A DNA stretch of 64,000 nt. It comes from Pseudocolwellia sp048296855. GTDB taxonomy: Bacteria > Pseudomonadota > Gammaproteobacteria > Enterobacterales > Alteromonadaceae. Positions 1-8,456 of the stretch are shown here, piece by piece (the first letter of the stretch is position 1; every line of letters starts with the position of its first letter). Below the pieces are notes generated by a model. It searched no databases and was not told the origin of the DNA. It saw nothing but the letters and a program-made list of their open reading frames with translations. The stretch is taken from the NCBI GenBank assembly GCA_048296855.1, contig CP182631.1; one strand, given 5' to 3'. A program made the position numbers and the translations under genes.

Positions 1-492
1 CCAGCGTTTTTTCACTGAAGCTATCCAAAAGGTAATTGACGCGATAATCAAACCAAAAATAACTGCAGAGAAAGCTACAATCAGATTTTCACTAATGCCT
101 TGTATATTGCCATCGGCTAAGCTTTTTAATGCAGGCCCCATTGGGATCATAGTAGCGATTAAGCCTAACATTGGCGCAAGTCGGCTAACGTTACGTACAC
201 CTTCTAGCTCTTTCAGTGCTGCAACATCAAGTTGATCTTGGCTGATTGTAGGTACTTCATTGGCTAAGCTTGCCATTGGATAACCGTTTAGCGTTAGTTC
301 AGGATTTTTGCCTAAATTATCGTTAAGTAATTGGATAAATGCTTGATAGTGACGACGGCGTTGTATTGTTTGGCTGAAAAACTGTCCGGTAGCAAATAGT
401 GAATAAACAAAAAGTAAAGCGATAAGACAGAGTACTGGTGCCATAAAAAAATCTGACAGCTGGTACATGGTTTGTTCGATTAGATCGATCAT
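1..492 (-). CDS. MotA/TolQ/ExbB-type proton channel protein (partial)
   Basis: The gene runs off the left edge; 164 residues from the ATG at 492 are visible. The translation shows a membrane segment near residues 15-38, a basic stretch (QRRRHY), then RLAPMLGLIATMIPMGPAL and a last membrane segment near 138-157, the pattern of the proton channel subunit that energises TonB-dependent transport. It lies 98 bp downstream of the HmuY-like lipoprotein gene on the same strand, so it probably powers the adjacent haem receptor through TonB. A perfect 12-bp stem-loop lies between the two genes. The C-terminus and any following exbD/tonB genes are outside the window. A flagellar role (MotA) is possible by family but not supported by context. 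Confidence 0.82.
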   Translation of the reverse strand, partial: MIDLIEQTMYQLSDFFMAPVLCLIALLFVYSLFATGQFFSQTIQRRRHYQAFIQLLNDNLGKNPELTLNGYPMASLANEVPTISQDQLDVAALKELEGVRNVSRLAPMLGLIATMIPMGPALKSLADGNIQGISENLIVAFSAVIFGLIIASITFWIASVKKRW

Positions 493-541
493 AATAATTT
501 CCTAGCGGTATTAAGATAAATTCATTAAGGGTGAGTCAGTG

Positions 542-570
542 ACTCAAGGCACAGAATGTGTGCCTTGAGT
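542..570. other. Intercistronic stem-loop
   Basis: A perfect 12-bp inverted repeat (ACTCAAGGCACA / TGTGCCTTGAGT) with a 5-nt loop lies between the HmuY-like gene and the ExbB-type gene. No T-run follows on the minus strand, so it looks more like an mRNA-stabilising or partially attenuating hairpin than a full terminator. Confidence 0.55.
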
Positions 571-590
571 ATGAGGTTTACAGGTTGGTT

Positions 591-1757
591 TTAATTACTT
601 GCTTCGCCAGCAAGTTCATTGACTTCATCAGCTCTAAAACTGATGTTGCCAGAAATTCCATCGGCATCGTAATAGCTTGTTAATTGAAACTTATGGACGG
701 TTGTTGGTGTTTTAATTAAGTAAACATCAAATTGTGACCATAATAAGTGACCACCATTTAGGGCATATTGATACCAAGGTGTGTTGTCAAAAGCCTTGAT
801 GGTGTGGCTATTTTCTTGAAAGTCGTAGAATGAAACGGCTGTTGGGTCAATGGCATTGTAGTTGTTGTCAAAGTCTTGTATCGCTTGAGCATCATCGGCA
901 ATATTGATGGTGAAATCAGCAGAGACTTTATCGGTAGCACAGGGCAAGTTAATGTCCCAATCATCGGCGTTGGTAACTTCTTGGTTCGTATCAAAATCTA
1001 CATAAACATGGGTTACATCACCCGAACAAGTTAACGCTGCATCGATAACCAGTTCTTGTTCTGCTGCGAAGGCTGCATCACTGCTACCTTGGTAAGCTGT
1101 TTGTAACGTGAATTGACCAATACCTATGCCAGCGGTGACAATGTCAGTTACTCTAAACTTAGTGAATGCGTCATCTGAATTTACAATAAAGTAATGGTTT
1201 TGTGCTGCCGTGACCACATGTGTAGTGGTATTGTAATCGTAAAAACCTTCAATAATGTTTGATGTAACATCACCAATAAATTGAGTGTCATCTGTAGGAA
1301 TATCAATGGCTTTAACGGCTAAGTAGTCATCTAATTCAGTGTCTGCGTTTGCAGCAATAAAGCTGGCAGCAATTGCACTGCCATCAGCGTTAAAAAATTC
1401 GCTGTTATTACCTGTTGCATAAGCTTTGACTGTATTTTCACTATGTTGATTTAAGTAAATGCCGCTGCGCTTAAAGGCCATATCCCATACTGAATTGGTT
1501 GCTGCTTGCTCTTCGGTGAGCTCAAGAACGGCTTTAGTTTCTAAATCGTAATAAACAAAGATCGGTTCGCTAACACTACCTGTGCTATGTGGGCCACTGA
1601 TCGCACCTTGCTCTGGTGCAGTAGGTGCAGGAGTTGGTGTAGGTTCTGGAGTAGTTTCTTTACTTGAGTCACTTCCACCGCCACAAGCGGTTAGTAAAAC
1701 ACACAGTGCTAAGCTGCTTAATTTAAATGTATGGCTGATGTTTGCGTTAAATGTCAT
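591..1757 (-). CDS. HmuY-like haem-binding lipoprotein
   Basis: This 388-residue protein is predicted to be a surface or periplasmic haem-binding lipoprotein. The N-terminus is a lipoprotein signal ending in LLTACGGG, with lipidation expected at Cys25, followed by a Ser/Thr/Pro linker (residues 28-48). The region around residues 67-105 (FVYYDLETKAV, then SVWDMAFKRSGIYLN) matches the typical start of HmuY domains, and a second WD-containing segment (DDWDINLPC) lies near residue 265. It is twice the length of Porphyromonas HmuY and may carry two related halves. It starts 19 bp after the stop of the TonB receptor gene, which fits a haem-capture protein handing cargo to that receptor. The family call is from motif recognition; haem binding is inferred. 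Confidence 0.78.
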   Translation of the reverse strand: MTFNANISHTFKLSSLALCVLLTACGGGSDSSKETTPEPTPTPAPTAPEQGAISGPHSTGSVSEPIFVYYDLETKAVLELTEEQAATNSVWDMAFKRSGIYLNQHSENTVKAYATGNNSEFFNADGSAIAASFIAANADTELDDYLAVKAIDIPTDDTQFIGDVTSNIIEGFYDYNTTTHVVTAAQNHYFIVNSDDAFTKFRVTDIVTAGIGIGQFTLQTAYQGSSDAAFAAEQELVIDAALTCSGDVTHVYVDFDTNQEVTNADDWDINLPCATDKVSADFTINIADDAQAIQDFDNNYNAIDPTAVSFYDFQENSHTIKAFDNTPWYQYALNGGHLLWSQFDVYLIKTPTTVHKFQLTSYYDADGISGNISFRADEVNELAGEASN

Positions 1758-1776
1758 GTGATTATCCTAGAGTTTA

Positions 1777-3735
1777 TTAAAATTGGTAACTAATGCCAGC
1801 ACTGATGGTGCGGCTACTAACAGGTCTTGCATCAAATAGATTTTGATTATTTGTCGACGGGCTTTTATGCTCGTCAAAAATGTTGTCAACACGAATGCGC
1901 CAAGATAATTGCGTGGTTAATGCTTGATTTAATAGCGCATTAACGGTGGTGAATTCATTGTTTTCTACAGCTTGATAGCTATCGGGTACGGCTTCACCGG
2001 CTTGGTAAACGGCATAGGCAATAAATTCGATATCGTAGGCATCTATGTCGTAATTTATGTTGAATTTTATTTGATGGCGCGGGCGAGAAAGTAAGCGCTG
2101 ATTTTTTTCATCTTCACTAGTTAAGTAACTGTAATTTAACTGCATCTTCCATTGGTTAAAGGTTAATTGACTGCTGATATCGATACCGTGTATTTTGGCT
2201 TTGTTAATATTTTGATATTGGTATATTGATAAGCTACTTTCTTCTGAAAGCTTAGGATCTATAATCGAGTCGATAAGATCGTCTGTTTTTGAATAATGCA
2301 CACTAATATCACTGCGCAGGTCAACTGTGTTATCGGCAATACTGGTATTAAAGGTTAAACTTGAACTCATTGAATTGGCTGTTTCTGGTTTAAGGTTTTT
2401 ATTACCTAAAACCATGTAGCCAAGAGCGCTGTGATCAAAAATATAGAAACGTTCTTTTAAGTTAGGTACGCGATAACTTTGACCAATGCCTGCACGCCAT
2501 TGCAGGCTGCTTTTACCGAATGTAAAGTTTTTCATTGTGCTCAGGCGTAGGGCGTTATGCCAGCCAAAATCTGAATCGTATTGGCTGCGTATTCCTGCGA
2601 GTATTTGATCGTTGGATTTGCTCCAGTTGCCTTGAGCAAAAATTTCTACACTTTCTCGACTTTCATTGTCTATTTCAATAACACCGTCAGCAGGCTTATA
2701 TTGATCTAGCTGGTCAGCATGAATCACACCGCCGGTAACTATTTCTATATGGTGTAACTGAAAAACTTTTTGAGCGTTAATTTCAGATAACTTGATACTC
2801 GAGTCTCGAATACTGTTTGACTGGCCACTCGTTTCTTGATGATTAATATATCTGGCGTTGATCTGCCATGGAGTTTTTGGGCTTGCAGCACTTTTTAAAC
2901 CTAGCTCTATTTGTTGCTGGGTTACATCTGTTTGGTAATAAATTATCTGACTTTGTCCAGGTATTGCAGAGGTGTCACGTAGTTTCTTATCACTGAGCCA
3001 TTGATACTTAGCACTTGTCGCTAAGTTGTTATGGGTTTTACTGGTGCTTAAGGTGATGAATTTTTTTTCTACGCTAGCGGCGTCTTGACTCACAGTTGTA
3101 TTGTCATAGTCAAAACCCTGATCGTCGATAAGTAGCGCATTAAGTTGTGTACGCCAACCAGAGAAGTTATCAACCGCATTCATTTTAATGGTGTGGTTAA
3201 GATCACCATTTTTGATGGCATTCCCCTGATACTGGCTAACGTCGTAATCAAGTGCAAGTGTAGGTTGGTTTGTTTTCTGGGTAATAATGTTTATCACACC
3301 TCCCATGGCCGAACTACCGTACATCACCGACGCTGCACCGCGAATAACTTCTATTTGAGCTATGTTATTAGCGGGTACTTGGTCTAAATCGGCTGATGAA
3401 CCGGTTGGGCTAACAATAGGTTGACCATCAATTAAGACTAAAACATGGTCACCATCGAATCCTTGCATTTGAATGTTATAGCCGTCTTTAGCGCTGCGCT
3501 TTACCACAACACCCGGAATATAATTTAGTGCTTGTGCTAAGGTGCCGTTACTAACCTTTGCAAGAGTTTCACCATCAATAACATCTACTAAAACAGGTGA
3601 GTTACTTAATAGTTTGGCTGTTCGTGTTCCTGTTATAACAATGTGTTCTGCACCTTCGGGCTTTGATGATGCTTGAATAGGGGGACTTATGGCTAACATA
3701 AATACCAGAGTTGATATGCTATTTTTTATATACAT
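1777..3735 (-). CDS. TonB-dependent outer-membrane receptor, probably for haem
   Basis: This 652-residue outer-membrane receptor has a signal peptide (residues 1-22), a TonB-box-like segment (EHIVITGTRT, about 30-39), a plug domain with GVVVKRSAKDGYNIQMQGF and VEVIRGAASVMYGSSAMGG-type motifs (VIRGAASVMYGSSAMGGVI is visible), and a beta-barrel ending in the terminal aromatic SYQF typical of outer-membrane proteins. It is the first gene of a minus-strand unit with the HmuY-like lipoprotein and an ExbB-type channel. A Fur-like site lies 25 bp upstream of the ATG, so iron repression is likely. Substrate is inferred from the HmuY neighbour; a vitamin B12 or siderophore receptor is the alternative. 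Confidence 0.88.
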   Translation of the reverse strand: MYIKNSISTLVFMLAISPPIQASSKPEGAEHIVITGTRTAKLLSNSPVLVDVIDGETLAKVSNGTLAQALNYIPGVVVKRSAKDGYNIQMQGFDGDHVLVLIDGQPIVSPTGSSADLDQVPANNIAQIEVIRGAASVMYGSSAMGGVINIITQKTNQPTLALDYDVSQYQGNAIKNGDLNHTIKMNAVDNFSGWRTQLNALLIDDQGFDYDNTTVSQDAASVEKKFITLSTSKTHNNLATSAKYQWLSDKKLRDTSAIPGQSQIIYYQTDVTQQQIELGLKSAASPKTPWQINARYINHQETSGQSNSIRDSSIKLSEINAQKVFQLHHIEIVTGGVIHADQLDQYKPADGVIEIDNESRESVEIFAQGNWSKSNDQILAGIRSQYDSDFGWHNALRLSTMKNFTFGKSSLQWRAGIGQSYRVPNLKERFYIFDHSALGYMVLGNKNLKPETANSMSSSLTFNTSIADNTVDLRSDISVHYSKTDDLIDSIIDPKLSEESSLSIYQYQNINKAKIHGIDISSQLTFNQWKMQLNYSYLTSEDEKNQRLLSRPRHQIKFNINYDIDAYDIEFIAYAVYQAGEAVPDSYQAVENNEFTTVNALLNQALTTQLSWRIRVDNIFDEHKSPSTNNQNLFDARPVSSRTISAGISYQF

Positions 3736-3759
3736 TTTACATTTTTACGTAGTGCGAAT

Positions 3760-3778
3760 GAGATCGATTCGCATTATC
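3760..3778 (-). promoter_or_regulatory. Fur-box-like operator
   Basis: Read on the minus strand, GATAATGCGAATCGATCTC matches the 19-bp Fur consensus (GATAATGATAATCATTATC) at 14 of 19 positions. It ends about 25 bp before the receptor start codon, where a repressor would block transcription or initiation. The match was counted by eye; binding is inferred. Confidence 0.5.
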
Positions 3779-3956
3779 ATTCTAAAGTTAGGTTATTGCA
3801 ACCCATTTTCAGAAAATAACTTACTTAAAAACTACCTAACCTGAATTTTGGTTTGATATTTTGATGTGTTTGAGAGGGGATGTTTTTTATAAGGCGTTTA
3901 TAGAATGGGCTAAGGTAAGTTACGAGGTGAAAACTTACCTAACGTAATATAATACT

Positions 3957-4176
3957 TAATCTGAACTCGGTTTAATCTGTTATTAATGAATTGAAGTATA
4001 CCCGTTACTACTCAAGAGTTTATTTCAAAGTGCTTGAGCTATATCAATTCAAGGCAGTGCTTTGTAATAATGGTCGTTCCCTTATAAAAAGCATTATCTT
4101 TTATTGCAAGTAAATTTAACGTAGAAGTTAGGAAAAATAGCTGTTAGAGAAGCATTTATCAAGCCGAGTTCAGATG
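3957..4176. mobile_element. Degenerate MITE with a second repeat nested inside
   Basis: This fills most of the 529-bp gap between the receptor and ttcA. Its ends are imperfect inverted repeats: ATCTGAACTCGGTTTAAT on the left and, reverse-complemented, ATCTGAACTCGGCTTGAT on the right (16 of 18). The left end resembles the terminal repeat of the 233-bp element at 17.5 kb (18 of 21), and the right flank (GTTAGG..AAAAATAGCT) matches that element's interior, so it is an old relative. The middle is occupied by a different repeat at 3997-4105. No coding potential was seen. Upstream, 3912-3941 holds a 9-bp AGGTAAGTT/AACTTACCT stem-loop. Confidence 0.6.
3997..4105 (+). repeat. TATACCCGTTA-type repeat, partial copy
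   Basis: The segment begins TATACCCGTTACTACTCAAG and continues with a conserved core (GTGCTTGAGCTATATCAATT) followed by CTTTGTAATAATGGT. The same series occurs in the 358-bp element at 7304-7661 and at 33031-33131. Only the side that corresponds to the right end of the full element is present here. Confidence 0.6.
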
Positions 4177-4264
4177 ACTTATCATATAAGTTGATGAGGT
4201 GCGCTACTATAGTGAAACTATTTTGAGAGACACCTTTAAGATAAATTATTTTGTTATTAATATT

Positions 4265-5182
4265 TTATGAGATATTGGTAATGTTAATAAACTGGTTTTC
4301 ATCTATGTTTGTAGATGATACTACTTCATCAGAAAACTCATATGCTTTCCGTTTTTCAGTTCTATCTATGGCAAGGTTTGAAAAGTCGAATAGGTCAGTA
4401 TCTGCTAATTGGCTTAAACTTACATTTTTGAGTGACTTGAATATATTTTGAACACGTCCGGGTGTTTGCTTATCCCATTCGCTTAGCATGGCTTTAATGT
4501 TTTGTCTTTGAAGGTTCTCTTGTGAACCACATAAATTACAAGGAATGATAGGGTAGTGTTGAAAGTTAGAATAATCTAAAATATCTTGCTCTCTGCAGTG
4601 AGCTAAAGGCCTAATCACAATATTTCTGCCATCGTCAGAGCGAAGTTTTGGAGGCATAGACTTTAGTTTTGCACCATAAAACATATTGAGAAACATGGTT
4701 TCAACAATATCGTCCATATGATGGCCAAGTGCTATTTTAGTGGCTCCTATTTTTTCAGCAAATGAATATAAGGTTCCTCTGCGTAAGCGCGAACATAAAC
4801 CACAAGTGGTTTTTCCTTCTGATATTTTTTCTTTAACAACAGAATAAGTATCTTTATCAACTATGTAATAAGGAATATTTAACGATTCAAGATATTCAGG
4901 AAGAATATGTTCAGGGAAACCCGGCTGCTTTTGATCTAAATTAACTGCAACGATTTCGAAATGAATAGGAGCAGCTTTTTGTAATTTAAGCAGAATATCT
5001 AGCATTGAAAAAGAGTCTTTACCTCCCGATAAACACACCATGACTTTATCGCCGTCTTCAATCATATTGTATTCAGCGATCGCCTGACCCACATTGCGTC
5101 GTAAGCGTTTTTCTAGCTTAGATAGTTGTATGGCTTGCTCGGATGTTAGTGATACTTCAGGTGTTGTAGGTAAAGCGTTCAT
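4265..5182 (-). CDS. ttcA: tRNA 2-thiocytidine synthetase TtcA
   Basis: TtcA inserts sulfur at cytidine 32 of certain tRNAs, using ATP and an iron-sulfur cluster in the cytoplasm. The PP-loop motif CLSGGKDSFSML is near residue 50, and the two cysteine pairs that hold the cluster are seen as CGLCSRLRRGTLY and PCNLCGSQENLQR; HHMDDIVETMFLNM is also typical. Length fits the family (about 305 residues). The frame can be extended four codons to a GTG at 5194, but the ATG at 5182 is preferred because GTGAGAA lies at ribosome-binding distance and known TtcA proteins start close to this point. It appears to be a single gene; the neighbours do not share its function. Confidence 0.95.
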   Translation of the reverse strand: MNALPTTPEVSLTSEQAIQLSKLEKRLRRNVGQAIAEYNMIEDGDKVMVCLSGGKDSFSMLDILLKLQKAAPIHFEIVAVNLDQKQPGFPEHILPEYLESLNIPYYIVDKDTYSVVKEKISEGKTTCGLCSRLRRGTLYSFAEKIGATKIALGHHMDDIVETMFLNMFYGAKLKSMPPKLRSDDGRNIVIRPLAHCREQDILDYSNFQHYPIIPCNLCGSQENLQRQNIKAMLSEWDKQTPGRVQNIFKSLKNVSLSQLADTDLFDFSNLAIDRTEKRKAYEFSDEVVSSTNIDENQFINITNIS

Positions 5183-5263
5183 ATATGTTCTCACGTTAAT
5201 AGCGAGCGCATTATACCTAAAGGTTTGTTCTTAATAAACTAGGTAAGAGGAGAATTAAAAGAG

Positions 5264-5289
5264 TCTAGAGTTATATTAATAACTCTAGA
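5264..5289 (-). terminator. Probable rho-independent terminator
   Basis: A perfect 11-bp stem (TCTAGAGTTAT / ATAACTCTAGA) with a 4-nt loop lies 29 bp after the stop of the secreted-protein gene. On the minus strand it is followed by CTCTTTTAATT. It separates that gene from ttcA. Confidence 0.65.
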
Positions 5290-5317
5290 GTATTTAGGGA
5301 GAAAATTTATTTAATTG

Positions 5318-5908
5318 TTAGTACGTTACTGCTATCTGACCAATCGATACGCTACCGCCTGACCATGTTGTACGACATTTTAATTCTAAAGTACTGTCAG
5401 CTTCATAATTGTTATTAATATTATTTGTACTATAATTTACAAACTGCTCACCTGTTATATTATAGTTTGTAATAGTACTCCAATCAAAACCTTCACCAGT
5501 CCCAAATCTAAACCATTTAGGTATTCCTCCATCGTTTACTTTCCGTATACGTGAAATTAGACACCCACCTGGTGCTTGTTGTATACCATTGACTTTGCCA
5601 TAAACGTTAAGTGAAATATTACCCATATTGGCTGTTAGAGGGACACTACAATTGAAGTATCTAGTGGTTCTTTCAAATTGAGGATCAAAGATAAAGTAAC
5701 CTTGTTCGGTTGGACCTACAGACTCAGAAGAAATAGTTGATAGGGCATTTAAGGCGCCTTCAGCCGTTTTTAAGTTATTAAATGCAGTTGCATGTTTAAC
5801 TACATCTTCATTACAGTGAGTTGCACCAGAAAACGTAAGAGTATCAGCTAATGCAGATGTTGAAGATAAAAAGGTAAGGGTACCTAATATAGAGATGAGT
5901 TTGTTCAT
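5318..5908 (-). CDS. Secreted protein of unknown function
   Basis: I do not recognise this 196-residue protein. It has a clear Sec signal peptide (MNKLISILGTLTFLSSTSALA, cleavage about residue 21) and a mature part of about 175 residues with four cysteines (near ATHCNED, YFNCSVP, GGCLISR and LKCRTTW), which could form two disulfides in the periplasm or outside the cell. No membrane segment or enzyme motif was seen. It has a good ribosome-binding site (AAAAGGAAATTATT before ATG) and is flanked by its own terminator, so it is probably monocistronic. About 70 bp upstream of the start, 5976-5993 is a palindrome with 8-bp arms (AAATCAAT AG ATTGATTT) that could be an operator. The gap 5909-6172 holds nothing else recognisable. 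Confidence 0.7.
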   Translation of the reverse strand: MNKLISILGTLTFLSSTSALADTLTFSGATHCNEDVVKHATAFNNLKTAEGALNALSTISSESVGPTEQGYFIFDPQFERTTRYFNCSVPLTANMGNISLNVYGKVNGIQQAPGGCLISRIRKVNDGGIPKWFRFGTGEGFDWSTITNYNITGEQFVNYSTNNINNNYEADSTLELKCRTTWSGGSVSIGQIAVTY

Positions 5909-6172
5909 AATAATTTCCTTTTATATAATATTTTTTCCCTAAATACGAAACTAACATTACACAACTTTAATAATAAAATCAATAGATTGATTTGTTAATT
6001 GTAGTGTTATATATCGCTAATTGAGTTTTGTTATTGGCGAGGGATCAATTTAATATTACTACAAATAGGAGGACTTGGTTACTAAGCTAGTTAAAGTAGA
6101 GTTAAGTTGATTTAGATGTAATAGGTAATAAAGTAACTAAAATAGTAATTAGCTACTTTATTAGTGTTTTTA

Positions 6173-7102
6173 TTACTTAACAAAAGGTGATTCATATCCA
6201 TCAGGTTTTAACGCGAGTACATCACAGTTCAGTCGATCTATTACGTGTTCAGCGGTATTGCCTATTAATGTGGCTGATAATCCTGTTCTACCTACCGTGC
6301 CTAAAATCACTAATTCTGCGTCGATTTGGTTGGCAATTTCTTCGATAACATCTTCAGGTAAACCTTCTTGAACGTAGGTGTTCTCTTTCGCTATCTGGTA
6401 TTTTTCACAATGTTCTGTCATCGCATCTTGGTGATGTTTTAACATAGTATCGTTGTATTCTACCGCGTTAAATTCAGGTATTTCTATGGTGATGTTAACA
6501 GGCGTACCGGGATAAGAATTAACAATGTGCACGTTACCGTTTATTGTTTTTGCTAAGTCGCTCGCTTGTGAGGTGATTTTATGGTTAAGCGAAAGGTGTT
6601 CTTCTTCATCACTTCCTACATTTATTGCTGCAAGTATATTGCCGTTTTCAGGCCATAAATGATCTTTAACTAATAACACAGGGCAAGGGCATTTACGTAA
6701 AATATGCCAGTCGGTAGGCGTAAATATAACGGATTTTAGTTTGTCGTGTTCGTGAGTACCTTTAATAACAATGTCGTGATTATGATCAAGCACTTCGCTG
6801 ATCACTGCTTCAAAAGGTCTGTTGTGCCAAACAACTTTGGTGTTGATAGTAAGTGACTCTGTATCGAGTTGTTCGATAATGTTATTAAGCCATTGGTGTC
6901 TATCGTCTATAACGGTTTGTCGCATAGATTCACGTTCATCGCTTGATAACATGGTGGTCATTTCGTAAGAAAAATCAAAAATAGATAAGAAGGCTGTGAT
7001 AGTAGCCTTAGTATGTTGTGCTAGTTCAATACTACGCTTTAACGCTTTTTGGTCGTCTGTCGTAGGATCAATAACCGTTAGTATATTTTGATACTTTTTC
7101 AT
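6173..7102 (-). CDS. uspE: Universal stress protein UspE
   Basis: A 309-residue tandem universal stress protein. The first Usp domain spans roughly residues 3-146 and ends KCPCPVLLVK; the second spans about 155-303 and has the nucleotide-binding signature LGTVGRTGLSATLIGNTAE. The two-domain length and the location close to fnr match UspE of enterobacteria and Shewanella-type genomes, where the two genes are neighbours. UspE has been linked to stress survival, motility and aggregation. The ATG at 7102 is preceded by GGGGACGATATT, a good ribosome-binding site. Here uspE is separated from fnr by a mobile element and may have its own promoter near the dyad at 7188-7221. Confidence 0.93.
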   Translation of the reverse strand: MKKYQNILTVIDPTTDDQKALKRSIELAQHTKATITAFLSIFDFSYEMTTMLSSDERESMRQTVIDDRHQWLNNIIEQLDTESLTINTKVVWHNRPFEAVISEVLDHNHDIVIKGTHEHDKLKSVIFTPTDWHILRKCPCPVLLVKDHLWPENGNILAAINVGSDEEEHLSLNHKITSQASDLAKTINGNVHIVNSYPGTPVNITIEIPEFNAVEYNDTMLKHHQDAMTEHCEKYQIAKENTYVQEGLPEDVIEEIANQIDAELVILGTVGRTGLSATLIGNTAEHVIDRLNCDVLALKPDGYESPFVK

Positions 7103-7187
7103 AATATCGTCCCCAATTATTTAGCTCGTATTTATAATACCATGAGTATCAGTATAGTGTATGAACGAGTGTTTTTTAATTGTTTTA

Positions 7188-7221
7188 CATCAAGATATTC
7201 TTAATTAATAATATCTTGATG
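7188..7221. promoter_or_regulatory. Dyad symmetry upstream of uspE
   Basis: A perfect 12-bp inverted repeat (CATCAAGATATT / AATATCTTGATG) with a 10-nt spacer lies about 86 bp upstream of the uspE start. It does not match the FNR consensus and has no T-run on either side. It may be an operator or a folded leader element; function unknown. Confidence 0.35.
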
Positions 7222-7303
7222 AAGAGGGGAATATGAAATTTAAAATAGATCTTTTACGGAGATTAACAACAGTAATAATAACGTACCTTTTACTACTGTT
7301 GTT

Positions 7304-7661
7304 TATACCCGTTATCATTCAAGATGCAGGTTTCAGTGGGAACTAAAAACAATTTAAGCACAGATTTTACGTTCCAAACAAAATCTAAGGTCTACATCCA
7401 TGTATGCAAGGCATTAAGTTTACGTCATGGCTATTCTCGGTAACTGCTCCTGCGTTACCCTAATGTCCTACATCCGTGTAGGAACCTGACTAAAGTTAAT
7501 AACGAAGCATAAATTGTTTTAGACCCATCGAAGAAGCGCTTGAGCAAAATCACTTCATCAACAACGCTTTTCATAAGGGAGTAACCATTATCACAAAGCG
7601 TTGCCTTGAATTGATATCGCTCAAGCACTCTGAAATAGCCTCTTGATTGGTAACGGGTATA
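7304..7661. mobile_element. 358-bp MITE-like element between fnr and uspE
   Basis: The element is bounded by inverted repeats: TATACCCGTTATCATTCAAGA on the left and, reverse-complemented, TATACCCGTTACCAATCAAGA on the right, 19 of 21 identical. It contains no transposase and has an internal hairpin (TCCTACA tccg TGTAGGA at about 7468). Its right end lies 7 bp from the fnr stop codon. Partial copies of the right side occur at 3997 and 33031. An open frame crosses its right half but has no support as a gene. Just left of it, 7265-7303 holds a 10-bp AACAACAGTA / TACTGTTGTT stem-loop. Confidence 0.7.
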
Positions 7662-7668
7662 TATCGAA

Positions 7669-8397
7669 TTACAGTGAAGCAACTTCGTTAAGCTTTTCAA
7701 TATTTTTAATGGTAATCAGTTTGCCACTCACATCGATTAAACCATTTTTATGAAACCTATTCAGTAAGCGGCTAATCGTTTCAACCGTTAAACCAATAAA
7801 GTTACCTATATCGCCACGTGTCATGGTTAATCTAAACTCAGACGCAGAAAATCCTCGTTCATGATATCTTTTACTTAACGTACTAATAAAAGTTGCTAAT
7901 CGTTGCTCTGCATTTTTATGATTAAGTAACATAAGCATTTCATGATCTGAACGAATTTCAGAGCTCATCATTTTTAATATTTGTTTTTTAAGCTTTGGCA
8001 TAGTGTTAGAAATAGAGTCTAACGTGTCGTATGGAATTTCACATACCATTGATGTTTCCAGTGCTTTAGCAAAACTAGGATGTTCTGAATTGGCAATGGC
8101 GTCAAAACCTAATAAATCACCTGCTAGATGAAACCCTGTAATTTGTTCTTCTCCTTGCTCATTAACGGTAAAGGTTTTAAATGTACCAGAACGAATGGCA
8201 TAAAGAGATTTCATTTCGTCGCCGTCTTGAAAAATTTGCTCACCTTTATGGATAGGCTTTTTACGGTCAATAATATTATCAAGCGTATTAAGTTCTTGCT
8301 CGTTTAACGAAAATGGAAGGCATAATTCACTAATACTACAGTTTTGACAATGGATGTGTTGTTTTCCTGAGCAATTGTTGTTTTCCATAATGTCCAT
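7669..8397 (-). CDS. fnr: Oxygen-sensing regulator FNR (EtrA type)
   Basis: FNR is a [4Fe-4S] transcription factor that activates anaerobic and microaerobic genes. The N-terminal cysteines (HCQNCSISELC) and the later one (TSMVCEIP) supply the four cluster ligands. A cyclic-nucleotide-type sensor domain covers about residues 40-150, and the C-terminal helix-turn-helix contains GLTVETISRLLNRF with the E..SR recognition residues. Length (242) is typical. It ends the cco assembly cluster, 60 bp after the TauE/SafE-like gene. An FNR-type site 18 bp upstream of the start suggests autoregulation. A second in-frame ATG at 8388 follows TGGA and is also possible as the start. Confidence 0.95.
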   Translation of the reverse strand: MDIMENNNCSGKQHIHCQNCSISELCLPFSLNEQELNTLDNIIDRKKPIHKGEQIFQDGDEMKSLYAIRSGTFKTFTVNEQGEEQITGFHLAGDLLGFDAIANSEHPSFAKALETSMVCEIPYDTLDSISNTMPKLKKQILKMMSSEIRSDHEMLMLLNHKNAEQRLATFISTLSKRYHERGFSASEFRLTMTRGDIGNFIGLTVETISRLLNRFHKNGLIDVSGKLITIKNIEKLNEVASL

Positions 8398-8414
8398 ACT
8401 TAATCAAAGGTTAA

Positions 8415-8428
8415 TTGATTTGGATCAT
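8415..8428 (-). promoter_or_regulatory. FNR-box-like site before fnr
   Basis: TTGATTTGGATCAT matches the FNR consensus TTGATnnnnATCAA at 9 of 10 defined positions. It lies between the TauE/SafE-like gene and fnr, so FNR could control its own gene from an internal promoter. Confidence 0.55.
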
Positions 8429-8456
8429 ATTCTAACCTTCATCTATATGCAATCGA

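Noticed and set aside
5183..5194. Upstream GTG start for ttcA
   Set aside because: The ATG at 5182 has the better-placed ribosome-binding site and fits known TtcA N-termini.
7455..7700. Open frame of about 81 residues on the minus strand next to fnr
   Set aside because: It lies across the right half of the 358-bp inverted-repeat element and into the fnr end; copies of the element elsewhere do not keep the frame.
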